Notes: generated by a model not told the origin, from the letters alone. A DNA stretch of 64,000 bases from Clostridia bacterium (GCA_900770385.1 CAAGKK010000025.1:62001-126000); one strand, 5' to 3'. Numbered from the stretch's first letter, positions 17,224 through 27,158 are shown. Program-made: numbers and translations.

Positions 17224-19098
17224 TTATTTTTTTCTTTTTTGCTGCTCTAAATAAATAAGTAGCACTGTTATATCTGCTGGTGAAACCCCTGATATTCTTG
17301 ATGCTTGGCCTATTGATGTTGGTTTTGTTTTATCTAATTTTTGCCTTGCTTCTAAGCTTAATCCTTTTATTTTAGAATAATTTATTTTTTCATTTAACTT
17401 CTTTTCTTCTAGTTTTCTAAATTTTTCTACTTGTGATGCTTGTAGTTTAATGTATCCTTCATATTTAATTTGTATCTCTACTTCTTCTTTTTCTTGCTTA
17501 CTTAATTTGGGTCTATCTAAATCTATTTCTTCTATGTTATTATAATTCAATTCTGTTCTTCTTAATAATTCGTCTAATCTAACTCCACCAGTGATTTCAG
17601 AAGAATTATTTTTTCTTAATACACTATTTACTTCTTCTGTAGGTTTTATTATTGTATCTTTTATCCTTTTAATTTCTTTTTCGATATTCTCTTTCTTCGT
17701 TAAGAATCTTTTGTATCTTTCTTCACTGATTAAACCTACTTCATATCCTTTTGGCGTTAGTCTTAAATCAGCATTATCTTGCCTTAATAATAATCTATAT
17801 TCTGCTCTAGATGTCATCATTCTATATGGTTCATTTGTTCCTTTTGTAACAATATCATCGATCAACACGCCTATATAACCATCTGCCCTATTTAAAATTA
17901 ATGGCTCTTTTCCTTTTATTTCCTGTGCTGCATTAATTCCTGCAATTATTCCTTGTGCTGCAGCTTCTTCATATCCCGATGTTCCATTTATTTGTCCTGC
18001 GAAAAACATTCCCTTAATATTTTTTAGTTCAAGTGATAATTTTAATTGTGATGGATCTATACAATCATATTCTATTGCATATGCAGGTCTTGTAAATTCT
18101 GCATTTTCTAAGCCTGGAATTGTTCTATACATTGCAATTTGTACATCTTCTGGAAGAGATGAACTCATTCCTTGTATATACATTTCTTCTGTATCTTCCC
18201 CTATTGGCTCAACAAACACTTGATGTCTAGGTTTATCACTAAATCTAACAACTTTATCTTCTATAGATGGACAATATCTCGGACCCGTTCCCTCTATTTC
18301 TCCTGCATAAAGAGGAGATCTATGTAAATTTTCTCTAATGATTTTATGAGTTTGCTCATTAGTATATGTTAAATAACATGGCTGTTGTTTTCTTTCTATT
18401 ACATTATCATCAAATGAAAACATTTCTATTTCTTTATCACCGTCTTGTTTCTCCATTTTTGAAAAGTCAATTGTCCTTCTATTTATTCTAGCAGGTGTTC
18501 CTGTTTTAAATCTTACTAATTTAATCCCATTATCTTTTAGGCTTTTTGACAGTTTTTTTGATGAAAACACTCCATCTGGCCCACTTTCATATGAAACATC
18601 TCCAATAAAAACTTTTCCTTTTAAATATGTTCCAGTTGCTAGTATAATTGCCTTAACTTTGTATTCGGCACCTATATTAGTTTCTATTCCAACCACTTTT
18701 CCGTCTTCTATTTTAATATTAGTTATTTCTGCTTGTTTTACATATAAATTTTCCTGTTTTTCAAGAGTGTGCTTCATTTCTGCGTGATATTTTTTTCTAT
18801 CTGCTTGGGCTCTTAATGAATGTACTGCTGGCCCTTTAGAAGTGTTTAACATTCTTAATTGTATAAAAGTTTTATCTATATTTTTTCCCATTTCTCCGCC
18901 TAAAGCATCTATTTCTTTTACTAAGTGTCCTTTTGATGAACCACCTATATGTGGGTTACATGGCATATTCGCTATAGCTTCTAGGCTAATTGAAAACAAC
19001 AATGTTTTCATTCCTAATCTTGCTGATGTTAGAGCTGCTTCACATCCAGCATGTCCTGCTCCAATTACTGCTACATCATATTCTCCTGCTTGATACAT
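17224..19098 (-). CDS. mnmG: tRNA uridine-34 carboxymethylaminomethyl synthase subunit MnmG
   Basis: 624 residues. The FAD-binding GAGHAGCEAAL is near the N terminus. PCNPHIGGSSKGHLVKEIDALGGEMG and, at the C terminus, the helical tRNA-binding domain (ISGVSPADITVLLIYL) are typical. With MnmE it modifies the wobble uridine of several tRNAs. I place the start at 19098 (MYQAGEYDVAV): it follows AGTAGGAATAAAA, lies 8 bp after the mnmE stop and matches the N terminus of homologues. An upstream ATG at 19122 would overlap mnmE. Confidence 0.93.
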   Translation of the reverse strand: MYQAGEYDVAVIGAGHAGCEAALTSARLGMKTLLFSISLEAIANMPCNPHIGGSSKGHLVKEIDALGGEMGKNIDKTFIQLRMLNTSKGPAVHSLRAQADRKKYHAEMKHTLEKQENLYVKQAEITNIKIEDGKVVGIETNIGAEYKVKAIILATGTYLKGKVFIGDVSYESGPDGVFSSKKLSKSLKDNGIKLVRFKTGTPARINRRTIDFSKMEKQDGDKEIEMFSFDDNVIERKQQPCYLTYTNEQTHKIIRENLHRSPLYAGEIEGTGPRYCPSIEDKVVRFSDKPRHQVFVEPIGEDTEEMYIQGMSSSLPEDVQIAMYRTIPGLENAEFTRPAYAIEYDCIDPSQLKLSLELKNIKGMFFAGQINGTSGYEEAAAQGIIAGINAAQEIKGKEPLILNRADGYIGVLIDDIVTKGTNEPYRMMTSRAEYRLLLRQDNADLRLTPKGYEVGLISEERYKRFLTKKENIEKEIKRIKDTIIKPTEEVNSVLRKNNSSEITGGVRLDELLRRTELNYNNIEEIDLDRPKLSKQEKEEVEIQIKYEGYIKLQASQVEKFRKLEEKKLNEKINYSKIKGLSLEARQKLDKTKPTSIGQASRISGVSPADITVLLIYLEQQKRKK

Positions 19099-19106
19099 TT
19101 TTATTC

Positions 19107-20471
19107 CTACTTTCCTAAACAAAATTTTGAAAATATTTCATTTATAATATCTTCTGTTACATTTTCTCCTGTTATTTTATTTAATTCTTCAATTGCATTT
19201 TTTAAATAAATTGAAACAATATCTGTTGGCATTCCATTATTTAATACTTCTTTTATCTTATTTAAATTTTCTTCAGCACAAACAATTGCATTTTTATGTC
19301 GTACATTAGTAATAATTGTAGAATTTTCTGTGTTTATTTCATTTATTTTGAATATATTTATAATTTGATTATATAATTCTTCTATTCCATCTCTTTTTTG
19401 CGCAGAAATTTCTATTACAGGCTTATTTAAGCTTAATATTTGTTCATTATTTTTTAATTTATTATCTTTTAAATCTATTTTATTTAGTAATATAATAGCA
19501 TTTTTATTTTTAATGAATTCTAATATTTCTTTATCTTCTTTATTTAATTCTTGTGTTGAATCAAAAATAGCTATTACAATGTCTGCTTTTTTTAGGGCTT
19601 TCTTGCTTTTGTCTATTCCTATTTTTTCAATTTCATCATCTGATTCTCTAATTCCTGCTGTATCAATAATTTTAAATAAAACACCCTCAAGAGTAATGTA
19701 TTCTTCTATTGTATCTCTTGTTGTTCCTTCTATATTAGTAACTATTGCTCTTTCTTCTTTTAAAATAGCATTTAATAAAGATGATTTTCCAGCATTAGGC
19801 TTACCTATAATTGCTACATCAACACCATCTCTTAGTATTTTTCCCTTTTCAAAACTATTTTCTAGTTTTTTTAGCATATCAACAATTTTTTGAGTTTCAT
19901 TTATAATGGTTTCATTTGTTTTTTCTTCTATGTCATACTCTGGATAGTCTATAGAAGCTTCTATATCTGCTGTTATATCTAATATTACTCTTTTTATCTT
20001 TTCAATTTCTAAAGATAAATATCCTTCTAATTGATGTATTGCAGATTCTTTTTCTTTTTCGCTTTTTGCATTTATTAAATCTATAACAGATTCTGCCTGT
20101 GTTAAATCAATTCTTCCATTTAAAAAGGCTCTTTGTGTAAATTCTCCTGGCATAGCCAGAACTGCTCCATTTTCAATACATAGCTCTAATATTTGTTTTA
20201 AAATTATATTGTTTCCATGGCTATTAATTTCACACATATCTTCTGTTGTATAGCTTTTAGGTTTTACAAAGTATGAAACTAAAACTTCATCTATTATATT
20301 ATTATTTTTATTAATAATATGTCCATATTGCATGGTATACCCTTTTATTATTTGATTTTTTAAGGGCTTAAATATTTTTTCAATAACTTTAAATGTATTT
20401 TCGCCACTTAATCTTACTATTCCAATTCCTCCAACTCCAGGTGAAGTTGATATTGCTGCTATTGTACTCAT
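19107..20471 (-). CDS. mnmE: tRNA modification GTPase MnmE (TrmE)
   Basis: 454 residues. The N-terminal tetrahydrofolate-binding domain (AISTSPGVGGIGIVRLSG) is followed by a helical part and the G domain with GKPNAGKSSLLNAIL (about 221-235), the TTRDT switch, DTAGIRE and LNKIDL. The C-terminal motif is FCLGK, with the conserved cysteine. Partner of MnmG in wobble-uridine modification. Start after AAAAGGAGATAAAA. Confidence 0.95.
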   Translation of the reverse strand: MSTIAAISTSPGVGGIGIVRLSGENTFKVIEKIFKPLKNQIIKGYTMQYGHIINKNNNIIDEVLVSYFVKPKSYTTEDMCEINSHGNNIILKQILELCIENGAVLAMPGEFTQRAFLNGRIDLTQAESVIDLINAKSEKEKESAIHQLEGYLSLEIEKIKRVILDITADIEASIDYPEYDIEEKTNETIINETQKIVDMLKKLENSFEKGKILRDGVDVAIIGKPNAGKSSLLNAILKEERAIVTNIEGTTRDTIEEYITLEGVLFKIIDTAGIRESDDEIEKIGIDKSKKALKKADIVIAIFDSTQELNKEDKEILEFIKNKNAIILLNKIDLKDNKLKNNEQILSLNKPVIEISAQKRDGIEELYNQIINIFKINEINTENSTIITNVRHKNAIVCAEENLNKIKEVLNNGMPTDIVSIYLKNAIEELNKITGENVTEDIINEIFSKFCLGK

Positions 20472-20498
20472 TTTTATCTCCTTTTAACTATATAAAAA

Positions 20499-20559
20499 GG
20501 GGCAAAAGTCTATATAACTAAAGAAAACTTTAATTATAAAAATCCGACCTTTGACCCCC
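20499..20559 (-). terminator. Long hairpin with T tail between jag and mnmE
   Basis: On the minus strand GGGGTCAAAGGTC pairs imperfectly with GACTTTTGCCCC about 35 nt later, followed by TTTTTATA. It may terminate or attenuate readthrough from jag into mnmE. Confidence 0.55.
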
Positions 20560-20564
20560 GATTT

Positions 20565-21257
20565 TTATTTTTTTAATAAAACAACAACTTTTCTGTTTGG
20601 CTCTTCTCCAATACTTTCTGTTATTACTTTTGTATTTGTTTGTAATTTACTGTGTATAATTTTTCTTTCATAAGCTGTCATTGGCTCTAAAACAACTTTT
20701 TTTCTTGTTTTTATAACTGTTTTTGAAACTTTTTCTGCAAGCTCTTCAAGTACTTTTTTTCTTTTTTCTCTATAACCAGAAATATCTAATATAAGTCTTA
20801 TTCTTTCTTGTATTTCTTTATTAGCTACTGAAGTTAATAAAGTTTGCATAGCATTTAAAGTTTCTCCTCTATACCCTATCAAGGAATTTGTTTTTTCTCC
20901 AATTATATTTATATAAATATAATATTTATCGTGAGAAACTTCATATTTTAAATCTTCTGTTGATATTTGTTTTAAAAATACATCTAAAAATTCACTAACA
21001 TTCTTTTTAGCCTTTTCAAAAGCTTCATCAGATAATTCTTTCTTCTCTGACTGAATTTTTGGGCTATCTTCTTTTTTTTCTTTAACTGTTAATTCTACTT
21101 TTACTATTCTTGGCTCTAAAATACTAAAAAAACTTCTTTTTTCCTCATCTTTTAAAATGTTAATTTCAACTTCACTTTTTTTAAGTCCTAAAGTTTTTAA
21201 TCCTTTTTCTATTGCTTCTGTAGATGTTTTTCCTTCAAAAATGTGTTTTTCTTCCAT
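20565..21257 (-). CDS. jag: RNA-binding protein Jag/KhpB (Jag-N, KH and R3H domains)
   Basis: 230 residues from the chosen start. Jag-N domain (TSTEAIEKGLKTLGLKKSEVE), acidic/lysine linker, KH domain with the signature GYRGETLNAMQTL and R3H domain (PMTAYERKIIHSKLQ). The family binds RNA with KhpA and affects cell elongation in Gram-positive bacteria. The ATG at 21257 is preceded by AGGAGGAATAATAAC, which is also the end of yidC. An upstream ATG (21281) would overlap yidC and has no such site. Confidence 0.9.
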   Translation of the reverse strand: MEEKHIFEGKTSTEAIEKGLKTLGLKKSEVEINILKDEEKRSFFSILEPRIVKVELTVKEKKEDSPKIQSEKKELSDEAFEKAKKNVSEFLDVFLKQISTEDLKYEVSHDKYYIYINIIGEKTNSLIGYRGETLNAMQTLLTSVANKEIQERIRLILDISGYREKRKKVLEELAEKVSKTVIKTRKKVVLEPMTAYERKIIHSKLQTNTKVITESIGEEPNRKVVVLLKK

Positions 21258-21261
21258 GTTA

Positions 21262-22080
21262 TTATTCCTCCTCTTTTTCAAGAACTTTATTTAAGACTAT
21301 TCTTTCCCCTATCATTAAAATATTATTTACTAACCAATATAATGCAAGTCCTAAAGGTGCTACTAATGAAATAGAAACAGCCATTATTGGCATCATATAA
21401 CTCATAGATTTATTCATATCTTGCATTGTATCAATTTCATCTTTTTCACCGTTTTCTTTATTTTCATCTTTCTGTTTATTATTTTGTGTATTTAAAGAAA
21501 TTTTCATTGATATAAATGAAGATATTACATATAAAGCTGGAATTATAAATACTTTATAATCTCCATAATCTTTACTTGGAACACTACTTAAATCTAGTCC
21601 TAAGAAATTCATATTTAGGTAAACACTATTATCTTCTTGCCCTTTTTCTTTTATTATTTGTACTTCTGGATACCCTGTTGATGTAGATATTGAAGATTTA
21701 TATTCTTCAATTTTACTTGCATCAACTTTTTTCATATATGTTAATGGTGATCTTACCATATAAAAAACTGAAAATAACAATATTATTTGAATAATTGAAC
21801 TCAAACATCCGCTTAATGGACTCATATTCTCTCTTTTATATAAATCCATCATTTCTTTATTTAGCTTTTCTGGATCGTTTTTGTATTTAAATTGTAGTGC
21901 TTTTACTTCTCCCTGCATTTTTGTTTGAATTTTTAATGTTTTTTGTTGTTTTATTGATAATGGTATAAATATTATTTTTATTAATATTGAAAATAATATA
22001 ATAGCTAAACCATAATTATTAACTAAATTATAAATAAAATTTAATAAATATCCTAATAAATTAGAAATTGAAGAGATCAT
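21262..22080 (-). CDS. yidC: Membrane protein insertase YidC/SpoIIIJ
   Basis: 272 residues. Hydrophobic segments occur at about 15-40, 95-112, 165-190, 230-250 and near the C terminus. The insertase core (GLAIILFSILIKIIFIPLSIKQQKTL, LYKRENMSPLSGCL, GLALYWLVNNILM) is clear. It inserts membrane proteins alone or with SecYEG. No lipobox is seen at the N terminus. Start after GTGGGAGGAAAGA. Confidence 0.92.
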   Translation of the reverse strand: MISSISNLLGYLLNFIYNLVNNYGLAIILFSILIKIIFIPLSIKQQKTLKIQTKMQGEVKALQFKYKNDPEKLNKEMMDLYKRENMSPLSGCLSSIIQIILLFSVFYMVRSPLTYMKKVDASKIEEYKSSISTSTGYPEVQIIKEKGQEDNSVYLNMNFLGLDLSSVPSKDYGDYKVFIIPALYVISSFISMKISLNTQNNKQKDENKENGEKDEIDTMQDMNKSMSYMMPIMAVSISLVAPLGLALYWLVNNILMIGERIVLNKVLEKEEE

Positions 22081-22092
22081 TCTTTCCTCCCA

Positions 22093-22311
22093 CTACTTTA
22101 AAGGATCATATCCACCTTTTGAAAAAGGATTACATTTTATAATTCTTTTAATAGATAGAAAACTTCCCTTTAAAGCACCATATTTTTTTATTGCTTGTTT
22201 TGAATATTCTGAACAAGTAGGATAATATTTACATTCTACTCCCTTTGTTTTCAAAAATGTAGAAATATTTCTTTTATAAAAATCGATAATCCAAATTAAT
22301 ATTTTACTCAT
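22093..22311 (-). CDS. yidD: Membrane protein insertion efficiency factor YidD
   Basis: 72 residues. DFYKRNISTFLKTKGVECKY, the CKYYPTCSEYSKQAIKKYG motif and KCNPFSKGGYDP are diagnostic. A small amphipathic protein associated with YidC function. Its start overlaps the end of rnpA by 8 bp. Confidence 0.93.
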   Translation of the reverse strand: MSKILIWIIDFYKRNISTFLKTKGVECKYYPTCSEYSKQAIKKYGALKGSFLSIKRIIKCNPFSKGGYDPLK

Positions 22312-22651
22312 TTATAAACATATCCATATCTTTCATAATTTTTATTAAATCCATTTCTATATTTTTAAAAGTTCCATTTATAATGTCTTTGTTCTTTTTC
22401 CAAAGGAAAATCATGCTTTTTCCAGTTTTAATATTTTCCTCAATATTTTTATAATTTTCTCTTATAAGTCTTTTTAACCTGTTTCTTTTATTTGCTTTTG
22501 CAATTTTTGAACTAATTGCTATTCCAATAAAATTTTCATTTTTATTAGAATTCAAATAAAAACATTCTATATACTTACCAGATAAATATTTTCCTTTTGT
22601 TAATATTCTTTTAAATTCATAATTTTTTTTAATTGTTTTTGTTTTTTTCAT
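22304..22651 (-). CDS. rnpA: Ribonuclease P protein component
   Basis: 115 residues. The conserved RNR-type motif is AKANKRNRLKRLIRENY, and EFKRILTKGKYLSGKYI is near the N terminus. Protein cofactor of RNase P, which removes the tRNA 5' leader. Preceded by rpmH, as almost everywhere. The RBS is weak (AAGAG). Confidence 0.93.
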   Translation of the reverse strand: MKKTKTIKKNYEFKRILTKGKYLSGKYIECFYLNSNKNENFIGIAISSKIAKANKRNRLKRLIRENYKNIEENIKTGKSMIFLWKKNKDIINGTFKNIEMDLIKIMKDMDMFINE

Positions 22652-22675
22652 AAAATCAACTCTTTTTTATCGCAA

Positions 22676-22702
22676 ACAGGACCACTTTTTATGCGGTCCT
22701 GT
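22676..22702 (-). terminator. Hairpin between rpmH and rnpA
   Basis: On the minus strand ACAGGACCGC and GTGGTCCTGT can form a 10-bp stem with one G-T pair. The tail is not a clean T run, so attenuation or RNA processing is as likely as termination. Confidence 0.5.
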
Positions 22703-22705
22703 ACT

Positions 22706-22840
22706 TTAGGCTGTTAATTTTTTTCTGCCTTTTGCTCTTCTTGCTTTTATAATATTTCTTCCTGATCTTGTTTTCATCCTTTTAAAAAATCCGTGTTCTT
22801 TACTATTTTGTCTCTTTTTTGGTTGAAAAGTTCTTTTCAT
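22706..22840 (-). CDS. rpmH: 50S ribosomal protein L34
   Basis: 44 residues, beginning MKRTFQPKKRQNSKEHGF and ending ARRAKGRKKLTA; the family signature FKRMKTRSGR is present. A GGAGGTG site lies 6 bp before the ATG. It is the first gene of the left origin arm. Confidence 0.95.
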   Translation of the reverse strand: MKRTFQPKKRQNSKEHGFFKRMKTRSGRNIIKARRAKGRKKLTA

Positions 22841-22983
22841 TTGCGCACCTCCGTCCAATTTCTTTATTAATGCCTTTTGGGCTAAATTTTATTTTAACAA
22901 GTATAAAAAATTATACTATATAATAATTTAATTGTCAATACTTTTTTTCTCTAGACTTTACGGAAATAAAGCCTTTTTTAAAA

Positions 22984-23126
22984 TTATCCACATTTTTTCG
23001 TTTTTTTTCCACATTTTTATTGACTTTTTTATTTTGTTTTTGATATGATAAAGCAGCAAAATAAAACACTAAAAAATTAAATATTTGTTTGCTTTTATCC
23101 ACAGTAAGTGGATAAAATGTGGATAA
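22984..23126. other. oriC: Replication origin, part 1: DnaA boxes upstream of dnaA
   Basis: DnaA boxes are TTATCCACA at 22984-22992, TTTTCCACA at 23005-23013, TTATCCACA at 23095-23103 and, inverted, AGTGGATAA at 23107-23115 and TGTGGATAA at 23118-23126. Genes diverge here and the A/T strand bias switches. The boxes also overlap the dnaA promoter, allowing autoregulation. Together with 24665-24746 it makes a bipartite origin as in B. subtilis. Confidence 0.85.
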
Positions 23127-23160
23127 CTTTAATAATACAAATTTTATAAAGGAGAAAAAA

Positions 23161-24489
23161 ATGAAAAGGGATGCACAAGAAATAGTAACAAACGCAAAAT
23201 TATTATTAAAAGATGAAATGAGCAATATTTCCTTTATTACATGGATAAATCCACTTGAATTAGAAGATTGGACAGATTCAACTATTGTTTTTAAAGTAAA
23301 TTCTTCTTTTCAAAGAGATGTAGTTGAAAAAAAGTATAAAGATTTAATATTTAATACTTTTAAGTTTTTAACAAATAAAGAATACAATATTTCGTTTCAC
23401 TTAGTAGAAGAAGATGGGGAAGAAGATAATCTTTCTAATCGTACTGGTAACTCTGCACCTACTGGTAGTGGTTTAAATCCAAATTATACTTTTGATACTT
23501 ATGTAGTAGGTAGCAATAACAGATTTGCTCAAGCTGCTGCTCTTGCAGTTGCTGAAGCACCTGGAACTTCTTATAATCCACTATTTTTATATGGTGGTGT
23601 TGGTTTAGGAAAAACACATTTAATGCATGCAATTGGAAATGAAATATTACAAAATTATTCAGATAAAAAGGTTTTATATGTAACATCTGAAAAATTTACA
23701 AATGAATTTATTAACTGCATAAAAGATAACAAGAACGAACAATTTAGAAATAAATATAGAAACATTGATGTACTTTTAATAGATGACATTCAATTTATTG
23801 CAGGAAAAGAAAGAGTTCAAGAAGAATTCTTCCATACATTTAATACTTTACATGAAAATGGATGTCAAATTATAATGTCAAGTGATAAGCCTCCAAAAGA
23901 CATGGACAACCTAGAAGATAGACTAAAATCTAGATTTGAATGGGGACTTATAGCAGATATTTCAAACGCAGATTATGAAACTCGTTTAGCTATTTTAAGA
24001 AAAAAAGTACAAATTGAAAATATTATAATTGATGACAATGTTTTATCTAATATTGCAATAAAAGTTGATTCAAACATCAGAGAATTAGAAGGTACTTTAA
24101 ATAAAATATTAGCAAAAGCTTCTTTAACACATAGTCCTATTTCAATTGAACTTGCAGAACAATGTATTAATGAAGTTATTTCAAAAAAGGAAAAAGTCAT
24201 TTCTTCAGATTACATTCAAGATGTAGTTGCAAAATATTTTAATATAACACAAAGAGATATTAAAAGTTCAAAAAGATCAAATGATATTGCTTATCCAAGA
24301 CAAATTGCAATGTATTTGTGCAGAGATTTAGCAAACATGCCATTTACAAAGATTGGAGAATCTTTTGGTAAAAGAGATCATACAACAGTTATGCATGCAT
24401 GTTCAAAAATAGATTCTGAAATTAAAAATAATTCAAATACAAAATTGATTGTGGAAAGTGTTAAAAAAATTATTTTAGAAAAAGAATAA
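23161..24489 (+). CDS. dnaA: Chromosomal replication initiator DnaA
   Basis: 442 residues from the ATG at 23161, which follows AAAGGAGAAAAAA. An in-frame ATG further upstream (23119) lies within the DnaA-box region and is unlikely. Domain I is at about 1-85 and a short linker follows. The AAA+ domain carries GGVGLGKTHLMHAIG (Walker A) and VLLIDDIQFIAG (Walker B). The C-terminal DNA-binding domain ends with GKRDHTTVMHACSKI. It binds the flanking boxes and opens the origin. Confidence 0.96.
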   Translation: MKRDAQEIVTNAKLLLKDEMSNISFITWINPLELEDWTDSTIVFKVNSSFQRDVVEKKYKDLIFNTFKFLTNKEYNISFHLVEEDGEEDNLSNRTGNSAPTGSGLNPNYTFDTYVVGSNNRFAQAAALAVAEAPGTSYNPLFLYGGVGLGKTHLMHAIGNEILQNYSDKKVLYVTSEKFTNEFINCIKDNKNEQFRNKYRNIDVLLIDDIQFIAGKERVQEEFFHTFNTLHENGCQIIMSSDKPPKDMDNLEDRLKSRFEWGLIADISNADYETRLAILRKKVQIENIIIDDNVLSNIAIKVDSNIRELEGTLNKILAKASLTHSPISIELAEQCINEVISKKEKVISSDYIQDVVAKYFNITQRDIKSSKRSNDIAYPRQIAMYLCRDLANMPFTKIGESFGKRDHTTVMHACSKIDSEIKNNSNTKLIVESVKKIILEKE

Positions 24490-24664
24490 GTATTTATAAA
24501 TAAATTTTTAATATTTTTAAAAATTATGTTTGTAAAAACAAAAATTCTAAAAAATTCTTTTATCAAACCTTAGGGAACAGCTACATTAGATATTCACACC
24601 AGACTGTTAATTCTCTGTTAATATTCTGTTTATAACATCAATATTAACATTTTATAAATGATAA

Positions 24665-24746
24665 AGTGGATAAATATCAATTTTATACACATAGTTTTTA
24701 ACATGATTTTTTATGCGGATTTAAAGCATTTTTAGATTTTTCCACA
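24665..24746. other. oriC: Replication origin, part 2: DnaA boxes between dnaA and dnaN
   Basis: The dnaA-dnaN gap (24490-24810) contains AGTGGATAA (24665-24673, inverted box), TTATACACA (24683-24691) and TTTTCCACA (24738-24746), with AT-rich sequence on both sides suitable for unwinding. Strand opening probably occurs here. Confidence 0.75.
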
Positions 24747-24810
24747 TTATCAACTGTACCTAATACTATTAATACTAAAAATATTTATATTATATAAAGG
24801 AGTAATTTTT

Positions 24811-25926
24811 ATGAAATTTATTTGTGAAAGAGAAAAATTGCTTAAAGCAATTAATTCCGTAGTAAAAGGAGCATCATCTAAAACTACAATGCCTATATTA
24901 GAAGGTATATTAATTCAAACAAATGATAATGAAATAAAATTAACTACATATGATTTAGAAATAGGAATAGAATATGTAATTGAAAGTGAAATTGAAGAAC
25001 AAGGAAGTACAGTAGTAAATGCTTTAATGTTTAGTGAAATAATAAGAAAATTACCAGATACTCAAATAAGTATTGTTTTAAATGAAAACAATTTATTAGT
25101 AATAGAATGTGAAGGATCTTTATATAAATTAGCAACTATGAATCCAGAGGAATTTCCAGAACTTCCAAAGATTAATATAGAAAATTCTATACAATTAGAT
25201 CAAAGAACATTAAAAAGTATGGTAAGAAAAAGTATATTTGCTGTTAGTATAGAAGAAAATAGACCAATTTTTACAGGATGTCTATTTGAAATAAATGAAA
25301 ACAAATTGAATGTTGTTGCTGTTGATGGATTTAGATTAGCATGGACAAGCAATTTCTTAGAAAATAAAAGTACAAATTTTAAAGCAGTAATACCAGGAAA
25401 AACATTAAATGAAGTAAATAAAATTCTTTCAGATTCTTATGATTATATAAAAATAGGAGTTTCAAAAAACCAAGCATTGTTTGAAATGGAAAATTGTAAA
25501 ATTGTAACAAGATTATTAGATGGAGAATTTTTAAATTATAAAAGTGTTATTCCTCAAAATTGGGAAACAAGAATTAGGGTAAATAAAAAAGATATTCAAG
25601 AATGTTTTGAAAGAATTAGCTTGATTTCAGCATCAATTGCAGAAAAAGAAAAAAAATATCCAGTTAAAGTTAAAATAGAAGTAGGAAAAGTAACAATTTC
25701 TTGTACAAATCAAACAGGGGATGCTAAAGAAGAATTATATATAGAAACAGAAGGTAAGGAATTAGAAGCAGGATTTAATCCAAAATATTTTTTAGATGCT
25801 TTAAAAGTAATAGATGATGAAGAAATATTTATTGATTTTGGAACTAATATTTCTCCTTGTGTAATAAGACCAATTGAAAATGAAGATTATTCATATATGA
25901 TTTTACCAATAAGAATGAAGGATTAA
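24811..25926 (+). CDS. dnaN: DNA polymerase III beta subunit (sliding clamp)
   Basis: 371 residues, the usual length with three similar clamp domains. It begins MKFICEREKLLKAINSVVKG and ends SYMILPIRMKD, the conserved ILPIR-type terminus. It forms the ring that tethers the polymerase to DNA. RBS AAAGGAG, 8 bp before the ATG. The recF start follows the stop by 1 bp. Confidence 0.95.
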   Translation: MKFICEREKLLKAINSVVKGASSKTTMPILEGILIQTNDNEIKLTTYDLEIGIEYVIESEIEEQGSTVVNALMFSEIIRKLPDTQISIVLNENNLLVIECEGSLYKLATMNPEEFPELPKINIENSIQLDQRTLKSMVRKSIFAVSIEENRPIFTGCLFEINENKLNVVAVDGFRLAWTSNFLENKSTNFKAVIPGKTLNEVNKILSDSYDYIKIGVSKNQALFEMENCKIVTRLLDGEFLNYKSVIPQNWETRIRVNKKDIQECFERISLISASIAEKEKKYPVKVKIEVGKVTISCTNQTGDAKEELYIETEGKELEAGFNPKYFLDALKVIDDEEIFIDFGTNISPCVIRPIENEDYSYMILPIRMKD

Positions 25927-25927
25927 A

Positions 25928-27004
25928 ATGTATATAAAGGATATAAAACTTAAAAACTTTAGAAATTATAAAGAGCAAGAAGTAAATTTAGAAAAAAATA
26001 TTAATTTGTTTTTTGGAGATAATGCACAAGGTAAAACTAATATTGTTGAAAGTATATTTTTATGCAGCATGGGAAAATCTTTCAGGGCTAAAAGAGAAAA
26101 AGAGTTAATTAATTTTGATGAAAGTAATTTATCTTTAGAAATAGAATATGAAAAAAAAGATAGAACTGGAAAAATAAAATATTTAATAGGAGAAAATAAA
26201 GAAATATTTCTTAATGGTATTAAAATAAAAAAATTAAGTGAACTTTTAGGAAATTTAAATATAGTATTATTTTCTCCAGAAGATATAAATATTGTAAAAG
26301 ACGGACCAGAAAAAAGAAGAAAATTTTTAAACATATTAATAAGCCAATTAAGACCAAACTATATATATACATATAATTTATATATAAAAACATTGGAACA
26401 AAGAAATATTTATTTAAAAAAAGTAACATTAGAAAATATTAATGAAGATTTATTAAATATATACGATGAAAAATTAGCTGAATATGCAGAGATAATTAAT
26501 CAATATAGGAATGAATTTATTAATAAATTAAAAGAAAAAATAAAAGATATTCACAATAGTGTTACTCAAGAAAAAGAAATTTTAAAAATTAAATATATAT
26601 CTGATTGTTTTGAAAAAGAAAAATTTTTATCAGAATTAAAAAAAAATAAATGTAAAGATGTAGAAAGAGGTTTTACATCAGTAGGAATACATAGAGATGA
26701 TATATATTTTTTTATTAATGGAAAAAAAGTAGATGTTTTTGGTTCACAAGGGCAACAAAGAACAGTTATTTTAACATTAAAACTTGCAGAATTAGAAGTT
26801 ATTAAAGATGAAATAGGAGAAAGTCCAATATTATTATTAGACGATTTTATGTCTGAATTAGATAATAATAGAAAGATTAACTTTTTAAAAAATATAAAAG
26901 AAACACAAATAATAATAACTTGTACAGATGACATAAACATAGAAAATGTTTACATAAACAAATTTAAAGTGGAAGATGGAAAAGTTTTAAAATTTAACAC
27001 TTGA
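25928..27004 (+). CDS. recF: DNA replication/repair protein RecF
   Basis: 358 residues. KLKNFRNYKEQEV and Walker A GDNAQGKTN (about 34-42), the ABC-like signature GSQGQQRTVILTLKLAE and Walker B SPILLLDDFMSELD define this SMC-like ATPase, which loads RecA at gaps. It directly follows dnaN. The S4-domain gene (yaaA) that usually sits between dnaN and recF in Bacillus is absent. Confidence 0.93.
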   Translation: MYIKDIKLKNFRNYKEQEVNLEKNINLFFGDNAQGKTNIVESIFLCSMGKSFRAKREKELINFDESNLSLEIEYEKKDRTGKIKYLIGENKEIFLNGIKIKKLSELLGNLNIVLFSPEDINIVKDGPEKRRKFLNILISQLRPNYIYTYNLYIKTLEQRNIYLKKVTLENINEDLLNIYDEKLAEYAEIINQYRNEFINKLKEKIKDIHNSVTQEKEILKIKYISDCFEKEKFLSELKKNKCKDVERGFTSVGIHRDDIYFFINGKKVDVFGSQGQQRTVILTLKLAELEVIKDEIGESPILLLDDFMSELDNNRKINFLKNIKETQIIITCTDDINIENVYINKFKVEDGKVLKFNT

Positions 27005-27030
27005 TTTTTTACATAAAATAAGGATATAAT
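27001..27030 (+). promoter_or_regulatory. Promoter of gyrB
   Basis: TTGATT (27001-27006) and TATAAT (27025-27030) are 18 bp apart, overlapping the end of recF. A leader of about 125 nt without an ORF follows. Confidence 0.6.
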
Positions 27031-27158
27031 AAGGCTAGAAAGTTTAAGTAATTGTAAAATATATTGCCGTAGAACTTTAAGAAATTTTAAATAAAAAAAT
27101 AAAGTTAAAAAGCATAAATTTTATAAAATTTAAACTTTACTAAACGGAGGTTTTTAGA

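Noticed and set aside
22676..22702. Simple rpmH terminator
   Set aside because: The stem is good, but the following sequence (TTTGCGAT) is not a proper T run and rnpA must be transcribed through it, so it is listed only as a possible attenuator.
13738..23160. parS sites near parA-parB
   Set aside because: I looked for TGTTTCACGTGAAACA-like palindromes and found none by eye in the window. A computed search allowing mismatches would be needed to exclude them.
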